Shown here: positions 1-7,300 of the stretch, piece after piece | Numbering within the stretch: position 1 is the stretch's first letter | Layout: each line of letters opens with the position of its first letter | Assembly (NCBI GenBank): GCA_020024085.1 | Contig: JAHHUG010000035.1 | Coordinates: forward strand, 1-12,587 | Origin: Christensenellaceae bacterium | GTDB taxonomy: Bacteria; Bacillota; Clostridia; Christensenellales; CAAEEZ01 | Length of the DNA: 12,587 nucleotides | Direction: 5' to 3' | Program-made: the position numbers and the translations under genes | The notes under the pieces: model-generated | The model's database searches: none | The model's input: only the letters and a program-made list of their open reading frames with translations | Told to the model about the DNA's origin: nothing

Positions 1-79
1 AATATTTCAAAAATTTTAATATTAAACAAATTTCAAAATCTGTCTAATAACTCTAGTTTATTTTAGTCTAATCAGTAAT

Positions 80-115
80 AATGCTTCAAAATTCATATTA
101 TTTAAGCATTTTTTT
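80..115 (+). terminator. Possible hairpin terminator at left edge
   Basis: A 7-bp inverted repeat (AATGCTT at 80-86, AAGCATT at 104-110) is followed on the plus strand by a run of seven T (109-115). The loop is long (17 nt) and the stem AT-rich, so it is a weak candidate. Its T-run orientation suits a plus-strand transcript entering from the left. It lies just beyond the pilB stop codon and may also help end pilB transcription, though the minus-strand side has no good T-run. The rest of 1-142 shows no gene. Confidence 0.35.
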
Positions 116-142
116 ACAAAAATTGTAACTAATTATAATGTA

Positions 143-1825
143 TTAGTTGACAGTGTAAATCAACCTCTCGTACTCGTCCATAGAGGTTACACCACTCCTT
201 ACAAGTTCCCTTAAGTTACTTGCTAAAAATTCTGTGCCATTTTCGATTGCGACCTCTTTAATCTCATCAAGAGGTGCATTTTTCATAATAAGTGCTTTGA
301 TTTTGTGGTCTAGCTCAAGTATTTCATAAACAGCGATACGGCCACTATAACCTGTTTGGTTACACTCTGGACAACCTGTTGGCTCGTAAATTGTCTCCAC
401 CTCGTTATCGTTAAGTATTTGTCTATCAAGTTCTGTTGCTTGTCTCTTCTTTTTGCAATAAGGACAAAGCCTTTTTACTAATCTTTGGGCGATAACTGCA
501 TTAACTGAAGCAGAAACCATATAGTTTGGAATACCCATATCAATAAGACGGGTAATAGTTGCGATACTGTCGTTGGTGTGCAATGTACTTAAAACCAAGT
601 GACCTGTAATAGCTGCACGGGTTGCGATTTCGGCTGTTTCGTAGTCACGAATCTCACCGACCATGATTACATCGGGGTCCTGACGAAGCAAACTTCTAAG
701 GGCACTGGCAAATGTTAAGCCTGCCTTTGCATTGATTTGTACTTGATTGATACCAAACATTTGTTTCTCGACTGGGTCCTCAACAGTAGATAAGTTTACA
801 TTTGGTTTGTTTAGCTTATTTAGTACTGCATACAAGGTAGTAGATTTACCACTACCAGTTGGTCCTGTTACTAGGATAATTCCGTTTGGTTGCGAACAAA
901 TATGCTCAAACTTCTCGATATTTTTCTTGGTCATACCTAATTGCTCAAAAGATAGCAAGCTGTCACCACCAGTATTAAGCAATCTCATAACACATTTCTC
1001 GCCCCATACGGTTGGCAAGGTGCTGACACGGAGGTCTACCATAATTTCGTTATTTTGGTATCTAAAACGACCATCTTGAGGTATTCTCTTTTCGGCAATG
1101 TTCATATCAGACAAAATCTTGATACGAGATATTACACTATTAAGTGAACTTGGGCTAAGTCTTAAACACTCCACCAAGTCGCCATCTATTCTCATACGGA
1201 CAAGTACTTGATGCTCGAATGGCTCGATGTGAATATCGCTCGCTTTACGAACATAGGCTTGTTGGACAAGGTTGTTTACAAGTTTAACTACTGGTGTATT
1301 ATTTACGCTAGACTCGATTTCGTCCATCTTTTTGGCTGTCTCATCACTAACAAGGTTGACTGCTTTCTGCTCTTCCTTGTAGAAAACTTCAGCATTCTTA
1401 TAATACCTATCAATAGCATTTTCGATATTGCTTTTGCTAGTAAGTAGTGGGCTAACCTCCATTTTGGCTGATAGTTTAATATCCTCAATAGCGCTCATAT
1501 CGTTAGGACTACTCATTGCAACTACAATCTTGTTGTCTTGTATATCAATAGGCATTACACAATGCCTTGTTGCAATATTCTCGGTAACTAACTTTAGTAC
1601 TTCTGGTTTTCGTACAACCAAATCTTTCTCTACATAGGCAGTATTCATTTTTTCAGCATACGCCTCTAGTAGCTGACCTTCATTTACAATACCACGGCTC
1701 AACAAAATCTCGCCCAAATCTTCGATAGGGTGAGTTTTTTGCCATCTAATAGCATCGTTTAGTTGCTCTTGATTAACTATACCTTTGTCAAGTAGTACTT
1801 GACCTAAAATAATCTTATCGTCCAC
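143..1825 (-). CDS. pilB: Type IV pilus assembly ATPase PilB (GspE/PulE family)
   Basis: Cytoplasmic hexameric ATPase that powers pilin extraction and filament assembly through PilC. From the GTG at 1825 the protein has 560 residues, normal for PilB. The N-terminus (about 6-59) holds two tandem LGxxLLxxGIVxxxxL motifs of the MshEN/T2SSE_N type. The ATPase core shows Walker A GPTGSGKST (321-329), an Asp box STVEDPVE (346-353), Walker B DPDVIMVGEIRD (383-394) with catalytic Glu391, and a His box GHLVLSTLHTND (408-419). A tetracysteine zinc motif, CPYC (454-457) and CPEC (485-488), marks the assembly rather than the retraction (PilT) subfamily. The GTG start is chosen because AAGGAG (1831-1836) sits 5 nt upstream of it, whereas the in-frame ATG at 1843 lies upstream of that site and about at the predicted transcription start. 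The gene is monocistronic here and divergent from pilD. A ComGA-like role is possible, but the pilMNO neighbours favour a pilus. Confidence 0.95.
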   Translation of the reverse strand: MDDKIILGQVLLDKGIVNQEQLNDAIRWQKTHPIEDLGEILLSRGIVNEGQLLEAYAEKMNTAYVEKDLVVRKPEVLKLVTENIATRHCVMPIDIQDNKIVVAMSSPNDMSAIEDIKLSAKMEVSPLLTSKSNIENAIDRYYKNAEVFYKEEQKAVNLVSDETAKKMDEIESSVNNTPVVKLVNNLVQQAYVRKASDIHIEPFEHQVLVRMRIDGDLVECLRLSPSSLNSVISRIKILSDMNIAEKRIPQDGRFRYQNNEIMVDLRVSTLPTVWGEKCVMRLLNTGGDSLLSFEQLGMTKKNIEKFEHICSQPNGIILVTGPTGSGKSTTLYAVLNKLNKPNVNLSTVEDPVEKQMFGINQVQINAKAGLTFASALRSLLRQDPDVIMVGEIRDYETAEIATRAAITGHLVLSTLHTNDSIATITRLIDMGIPNYMVSASVNAVIAQRLVKRLCPYCKKKRQATELDRQILNDNEVETIYEPTGCPECNQTGYSGRIAVYEILELDHKIKALIMKNAPLDEIKEVAIENGTEFLASNLRELVRSGVTSMDEYERLIYTVN

Positions 1826-1830
1826 AAATC

Positions 1831-1836
1831 TCTCCT
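1831..1836 (-). promoter_or_regulatory. Ribosome-binding site that sets the pilB start
   Basis: On the minus strand AAGGAG is followed by AGATT-like spacing and then GTG at 1825-1823. It lies downstream of the ATG at 1843-1841, so that ATG cannot use it; no comparable site precedes the ATG. Confidence 0.75.
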
Positions 1837-1847
1837 TATACATAATA

Positions 1848-1875
1848 ATTATATCAAATATATATTTATAGTCAA
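1848..1875 (-). promoter_or_regulatory. Predicted sigma-A promoter of pilB
   Basis: Minus-strand -35 TTGACT (1875-1870), 16-bp spacer, extended -10 TGA-TATAAT (hexamer 1853-1848). Transcription would begin near 1841, giving a leader of only about 16 nt before the GTG start at 1825. The element is close to consensus, but the region is extremely AT-rich, so chance matches are easier than usual. Confidence 0.7.
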
Positions 1876-1923
1876 TATTATATACAATATTTATAGTTAA
1901 TTTTTTACAAAGAGCCTATATGG

Positions 1924-1959
1924 TAGGATTAAGTCAAAATATTTGTGAATATTATCCTA
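1924..1959. other. Interrupted inverted repeat between the divergent pilB and pilD promoters
   Basis: Outer arms TAGGAT (1924-1929) and ATCCTA (1954-1959) enclose a second pair of arms, AATATT (1938-1943) and AATATT (1948-1953), around a TGTG loop. It sits upstream of both promoters, where a shared regulator could bind. It could equally be chance in AT-rich DNA; no known operator is recognised. Confidence 0.25.
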
Positions 1960-1983
1960 TATCTAAAAAAATGATTGTTTTTA

Positions 1984-2012
1984 TTGAACTAAACAAAAAT
2001 TTTTGCTAAAAT
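1984..2012 (+). promoter_or_regulatory. Predicted sigma-A promoter of pilD
   Basis: -35 TTGAAC (1984-1989), 17-bp spacer, and extended -10 TGC-TAAAAT (hexamer 2007-2012). The transcript would start near 2019, right at the ribosome-binding site (GAGG at 2021-2024), so the 5' leader would be only about 14 nt. Confidence 0.65.
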
Positions 2013-2032
2013 ACAATTAAGAGGTTAGAATT

Positions 2033-2800
2033 TTGGAAATAGTTGACATTTTAGGTTTGGTTTTCACTATCCTTATGGGACTTGCCGTTGGTAGTTTCCT
2101 TAATGTATGTATTTATAGAATACCAAACCATAATTTTTTTGATAAAACTAGGTCGTACTGCCCAAATTGTAAACACGAACTAAAGTGGTACGACAATATC
2201 CCCGTGTTTAGCTACATATTTTTGGGTGGCAAATGTAGGTATTGTAAGGAAAAAATTAGCCCTATTTACCCTACTGTCGAACTGCTAAACCTTGCCCTTT
2301 GGGTAGGCACTTTTATGGTATATAGAACACATATTATTACCATTATATATTATATAGTAATATCTACCTTAATAGTAATGAGCTTTATCGACCTAAAAAC
2401 TAGGGAAATACCCGACACCACACACATCATTATACTTGTGCTAGCATTGTTCAGCTTTGCACCAGTAGACAACATTATGTGGCAAAGCAAATTGATTGGT
2501 GCAGTAATTATTTCCGTTCCACTACTACTTATTGCACTACTTACTGGTGGAATTGGTGGTGGCGACATTAAACTATTTTTTGTACTTGGTATGCTACTAG
2601 GTGTGGGTAGAATTGTAATTACTTTCTTTGTAGCAACCGTACTTGCAGGTATCGTAGGTATTGGCATTTTGATTGCTATGAAAAAACAAGGCAGAAAATA
2701 CGAACTACCTTTTGGACCATTTATCGCAGTAGGCACTATGGTTGCAATATTTGCTGGTACTCCAATTATCCGGTACTACACCAACCTATTTACCTTTTAA
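2033..2800 (+). CDS. pilD: Prepilin leader peptidase / N-methyltransferase PilD (A24A family)
   Basis: Polytopic membrane aspartyl protease that removes the leader of type IV prepilins and N-methylates the new first residue; it should process the prepilins encoded at 2966-4382. The 255-residue length is typical. The first membrane segment contains GSFLNVCIYRIPN (20-32), the family's N-terminal signature. A zinc-type tetracysteine, CPNC (43-46) and CRYC (68-71), marks the bifunctional methylase form. The two catalytic aspartates are Asp120 in FIDLKTREIPD and Asp178 in GGGDIKL. Several hydrophobic helices follow to the C-terminus. The start is TTG at 2033, supported by AAGAGG at 2019-2024; the next ATG would cut into the first membrane segment. 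It is transcribed divergently from pilB and convergently with the main pilus operon. Confidence 0.95.
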   Translation: MEIVDILGLVFTILMGLAVGSFLNVCIYRIPNHNFFDKTRSYCPNCKHELKWYDNIPVFSYIFLGGKCRYCKEKISPIYPTVELLNLALWVGTFMVYRTHIITIIYYIVISTLIVMSFIDLKTREIPDTTHIIILVLALFSFAPVDNIMWQSKLIGAVIISVPLLLIALLTGGIGGGDIKLFFVLGMLLGVGRIVITFFVATVLAGIVGIGILIAMKKQGRKYELPFGPFIAVGTMVAIFAGTPIIRYYTNLFTF

Positions 2801-2930
2801 TTAAGTAAATGCAAGTACTATATTTTTGAAATATTTTAATAATACTTGTTGTAATAAACTAAATTGTAGATTTATATTATTTGTGCAAGTGTATTGCAAT
2901 AATTATTTTTATAACATATTTATAATAAAA

Positions 2931-2960
2931 AAACCTTTATTTATCGCTAAATAAAGGTTT
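2931..2960. terminator. Bidirectional intrinsic terminator between pilD and the pilus operon
   Basis: A perfect 13-bp stem: AAACCTTTATTTA (2931-2943) pairs with TAAATAAAGGTTT (2948-2960). The loop is TCGC on the plus strand and GCGA, a GNRA-type tetraloop, on the minus strand. A-tract on the left (2925-2933) and T-tract on the right (2962-2967) give a U-run in either direction. The minus-strand operon's last stop codon (2966-2968) directly abuts it. On the plus side it lies 130 nt after pilD; that interval holds no gene. Confidence 0.9.
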
Positions 2961-2965
2961 ATTTT

Positions 2966-4018
2966 TTATGACCTAATTAGTACCATATCATATACATTTT
3001 GGTACCCCTCATATGGAGTGTCCATAGTGAAATACTTTTGTATAAATGTAATTGTACCACTTGTGGTATGTACTTTTTTTATTCCGTTATACACATCAAC
3101 TGTAATTTTAATACAATTCAATCTTCCACCTGGACCTGCATCAGGCTTAATATCCGGCAATACTGGGTGCACTGTTCCTCCGTTTGAATCTCCACCTTGA
3201 CCAGCGTTGCCACCATTAGCATTTGGTTCAGTTGGGATTGGGTTGGTTGGTTCTGCCCCTGTTGTTTTTAGAATACTACTTGCACTTTGACCAGTATCGG
3301 CGTTTTCATCACCTTGACCAGTATTTGAAATAATATACTCAAATCTAACATCAACCTCATATCCACGATACATACTCTCATCAAGCAATGGTTCAATGTA
3401 GATAGGTTTATTGTATCCATCTACCGTATAACCTTGTACACCAAAGCCTACCTCGGTATCTACTGTAATATATGGTGTTTTAGCATTAACATCTTTTTTG
3501 ATTTTGTATAATTTGCCTCTCCTATCTGCACCAGTAAATTTTCTTCTTTCCTCGTTGGTTTTGGCAGGTTTTGATGGCATTAAGAAAATTGTAGTATAGT
3601 TTTGAATATCGTGCAAACAAATAGGATATTGATTAGAATTTGCATCGCAAATATTCCTATCTGGTTTGTTATCGCCCGTTTGGTCGCAATAATCTAATAT
3701 AACATTATTTGCATCAAGAATAGGTTCCTCAACAAAATACTTATTCATTTTGATATGACCAACCTTTTCTATCTGTGTTCTTATAGTGCTTATTACAATA
3801 TCGCCAACATTTACTGCATTTAGCCTATCATTTTGCCTATTAAACGACCTTAACGAAGTACTCATAAGTGAAGTAACAATGACCATTATAATACCTATAA
3901 TTGCCATATTTACAACAAGTTCCACCAGTGTAAAGCCACCCTTTCGCTTCTTTAGTAAACACTGAAGATGTGGATATTTACTAAGGTGTCGGGCTAGGTT
4001 TTTGTGTAGGTTGCTCAA
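2966..4018 (-). CDS. Prepilin-type protein, PilW/GspJ-like minor pilin with Gly/Pro-rich linker
   Basis: Predicted minor pilin, 350 residues. A class III (type IV prepilin) signal is clear: a basic leader ending KKRKGG (cleavage after Gly28), then mature GFTLVELVV-like sequence with Phe29 at +1 and Glu33 at +5, followed by a hydrophobic helix to about residue 52. The IIGIIMVIVTSLMSTSLRSF pattern resembles PilW/GspJ proteins. The body (about 60-230) has a few Cys (111, 124, 134). Residues about 232-298 form a low-complexity linker rich in Gly, Asn, Pro and Thr, then a short beta-rich C-terminal part. The start is TTG at 4018 with AGGAG (4028-4032) 9 nt upstream, giving an unusually long 28-residue leader. 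It overlaps the preceding prepilin gene by 38 nt. It is the last gene of the operon. Exact subfamily is inferred. Confidence 0.85.
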   Translation of the reverse strand: MSNLHKNLARHLSKYPHLQCLLKKRKGGFTLVELVVNMAIIGIIMVIVTSLMSTSLRSFNRQNDRLNAVNVGDIVISTIRTQIEKVGHIKMNKYFVEEPILDANNVILDYCDQTGDNKPDRNICDANSNQYPICLHDIQNYTTIFLMPSKPAKTNEERRKFTGADRRGKLYKIKKDVNAKTPYITVDTEVGFGVQGYTVDGYNKPIYIEPLLDESMYRGYEVDVRFEYIISNTGQGDENADTGQSASSILKTTGAEPTNPIPTEPNANGGNAGQGGDSNGGTVHPVLPDIKPDAGPGGRLNCIKITVDVYNGIKKVHTTSGTITFIQKYFTMDTPYEGYQNVYDMVLIRS

Positions 4019-4382
4019 GTTTCCTATCTCCTATAAATAATACAATATGTTGTTCAGTAGCAGGGTTTTCTACAATAACATATTTACCCGTTACCTCAAT
4101 CTTGGTTGATTCATCAAAAACAATATCAAAAGATATCTTAGAACCATCTTCCTTGGTCTCGATAACAGTAATTTGTACACCATCGTACTTACCAGTGGAC
4201 AAAGCCTCCTGCAAAATTTGGAAATCCTTTTCGTTTTGAAGTGTAAGCATAGTCATTCTATTAGAGGTGGCAAGAAAAGTCGCAAAAATCATACTGGCTA
4301 TTGCTAATATTGCAATTGCGACAACAGACTCTACCAAAGTAAAGCCTTTTTTACTTTTTAATTTTGTAAAAAGTTTTTTCAT
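3981..4382 (-). CDS. Small prepilin-type protein, PilV/GspI-like minor pilin
   Basis: Predicted minor pilin of 133 residues. The leader MKKLFTKLKSKKG is cut after Gly13, leaving mature FTLVESVVAIAILAIA with the conserved Glu at +5; this VVAIAILAIA helix is typical of PilV/GspI-type subunits. After the helix comes a small alpha/beta domain and a Pro-rich tail (QPTQKPSPTP). The ATG at 4382 is preferred: AGGAG (4388-4392) lies 5 nt upstream. An in-frame ATG at 4415 would add 11 residues that overlap the upstream gene and lacks a well-placed ribosome-binding site. The upstream gene's TAG stop (4393-4391) is part of this ribosome-binding site, implying coupled translation. The last 38 nt are shared with the next prepilin gene. 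It could be the major subunit if no PilA exists, but its length and context fit a minor pilin better. Confidence 0.85.
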   Translation of the reverse strand: MKKLFTKLKSKKGFTLVESVVAIAILAIASMIFATFLATSNRMTMLTLQNEKDFQILQEALSTGKYDGVQITVIETKEDGSKISFDIVFDESTKIEVTGKYVIVENPATEQHIVLFIGDRKLEQPTQKPSPTP

Positions 4383-4390
4383 ACTATCTC

Positions 4391-7300
4391 CTATTGATAT
4401 TCTACTACTACCCACTCTACACCTTTGAAGTCAGTGATTTCCGAGTCGTTGTTGCCGTATTCTAGGTCTCCATTAATATCCAAAATTAATGGAGATTTTT
4501 TATTAGTAAACTTTACTCTCCAATAATACATAGTATCCAAAGTTTTACCCTTGAATCTACTAATCGTGTAAGAACCAGTCAAAGATGATATTAACGCATC
4601 GCCTTTACTTGAACCTGTTTTTGTTAGATTTAGATACAACACTCCTCTTGGCAAGTAGTTATATGATAAAATTTGTGCACCTGTTCCAACATTAATTATA
4701 ATATCTTTTATTATAGAAATGATATGCAATCCTGAATTTTGCTCCGTTTGATTAGCATCAAGACCAACAATTCGACCAAATACTGCATTGTTACCTATTT
4801 GTATTAGATTTGGCGAATTAAAATTATCGTTCATTGTTGGTGGTTCAACATAGATAAATGCCATATTAGGACCTTTTATCTCCACTCTTGCACCATCGCC
4901 TACAACAAGATTACCATTTAGTACAATATGTACATTCTTTTTTGTTGTATCAATTGTCAAAACGCTGTTTGGTTTTAATTCAAGCTCAGGCATTGCATAA
5001 ACATTGTCATCAATAATATAGTGATTTGGATTATCTTTATCTACGAATATTGATGTATTTTGTCCACTAGCACTAATACCTTGACCTTTGTATTCATCAT
5101 TATAAATATTTGAAGAATATTCTGGAGAAGACCATTTTTTAACTTGAGCACTAACAGATTTTTTATACAATTCCAATTTGTCTTGCAAAGGAAGTGTACT
5201 TTCTGCTACTCTTTGCTTTGGAATATTGATAAAATCTTCTGCTTTATTTACAGTATTCCAATCAGCAGGTTTTACTGAATCTACAAACTTAATTTTGCCA
5301 TCAATATTTGTAGTATTAGGACATTTACCAGCGAATCCTGGAAGTTTTTTATTAGAACCATTACAATATAACTTGAAATTGCCTGATTCCTTTCCCTCAG
5401 CACTGCCTGAACCTTTAACATCGCCTATTACATAATATTGAGTAGTATTATACACATCGGTATGTTTGTAATACCAAGTATCACCCTCTAATTTTAGGTC
5501 TCCACCTACAAACAATTTACCCGAATGAATCCACGAACTATTGACTTTGCAATCTCCCTCTACATAGGTAATAGCATGGTTGTCTAAAGCACAATATGCA
5601 CCTAACTTCAAGTCTCCACCACAATATATATTACCTCTACCATTACTCAATGAAATATACGGACTAGAATCAGACAGTTCTTTATCAGCAATAATATCCC
5701 CCTTTACATAAATATTACCACCATTGTAACCAACCCTAGTAAAGTTACTATCTATTTTATTGCTTTCATATCCAACAATAGTTAGGCTTCCACCTGCATA
5801 CACACTGCCAGATACTGCATCGTGGTTTTTACCAGTAATACGACCTCTAATTAATAAATTACCACCACAATATATACTAGAGAAATAACCTACTTCGCCT
5901 TTATTTGCTTCAAATCTACCTACTTCACAGCCACCAGTGATAGCTACATCGCCACCAGCGTAAATATTACCCCATACACGACATCTAGCATCATCTTTAG
6001 CAGTAATATTAGAAGTAATACTTATTTTTTCGTTGCCTTTTGTAATATAGACATTACCTGGAGTATAAATATTTCCCTTTACACATACACCATTGCTTAG
6101 ATATACATCACCAGTTGCAAAAATGCTACCATCAACATCGGTTTGTTGAAGGACTACATCGCCAGAACCTAACTCATACCTACTTCTTCTACCTTGATTA
6201 ATCTCGGTTTGAGTACGATAACCATATATCGCACCTGGGATAATAGGATTATCCCTGATAATATCCTTTGCAACACTTGCTTTGCTAGGGTCTTCAAAAT
6301 AGAATTTAGGTGCAGGAATATCGGAAATTACAGTTCCTGGCATACCCCAACGAGAACCATCTTCATTGTATTTGCCAGCATAAATATTACCTTTTACATG
6401 TGCTCTATCAGAAAGATGTGCAGCAGCACCACCAATAAATACATAACCATCAGCTACGATATCGTTTAGCTCCATATAAGCACCTAAAGACACTTTAAGA
6501 CCTAATATTGGTTTGTTATATTTAGATTGCTCAAGATATACATTACCCTTGCAACCACCTGGCACATTATCATCTTCGGGGTTATTATCTTTTGCATAAA
6601 GTTTACCACCTACAATAAGGTTTTCGCCCTTTACATTACCATTAACGAATATATCGCCGGTAAGATTCAGAACATTGTATTTTGGAATAGTGTAAGCATC
6701 ATTCTTAGTATCAAAAGATACTGGAACTATGTTTCCATTACTATCCTTAAATCCGTGTGAAGTACCACCTTTACCAGTTTCCTCATCGAATCCTCTATTT
6801 TTCAAGCCAAGTAAAACATCAGTATTACACTTTAGGTTGCCATCAATTACAATAGGAACTGGGTGTTTATTAAACAAGTCAATATCAATACCACTCCAAT
6901 AGTGCGAACGAAGATAAACTTCTGTCCACTCATTTGGTCCAACAGCTACCTCATAAGCCTTTCTAGGTAATTGTACTTGAGTAGTTGCCCTCTGTCTTTG
7001 ATAACTATAAATATTGTAAAAAGGTTGAGGTTCTACATCTCTATCAATCCATTGACTGCATATCCAGTCACCGAATTCAAACAAGTGGAATTTACCAAAA
7101 TTTTTCCATTCATAATACTCACCGGTAAATCTACCATCAGCATCATGCTTTGCAAGTAAAACATATCTATTGTCTTCTCCACCGATTTTTACTCTTTTGA
7201 ATGAAAATCTACTATCGTAAGCCCAACCATCTTTACCATTATTGTTATATTTACCTGTTACTAAAATTTCTTCTCTAGTTATAGGGTCAATAGTTTTGAA

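Noticed and set aside
1826..1843. ATG at 1843 as the pilB start
   Set aside because: The ribosome-binding site lies downstream of it, and the predicted transcript begins at about this position. The GTG at 1825 is correctly spaced.
2812..2848. Inverted repeat CAAGTA / TACTTG after pilD
   Set aside because: Only 6 bp with a 25-nt AT-rich loop and no T-run; likely chance next to a much better terminator.
4383..4415. ATG at 4415 as the small prepilin start
   Set aside because: It lies inside the giant gene without a suitable ribosome-binding site; the ATG at 4382 gives a normal 13-residue leader.
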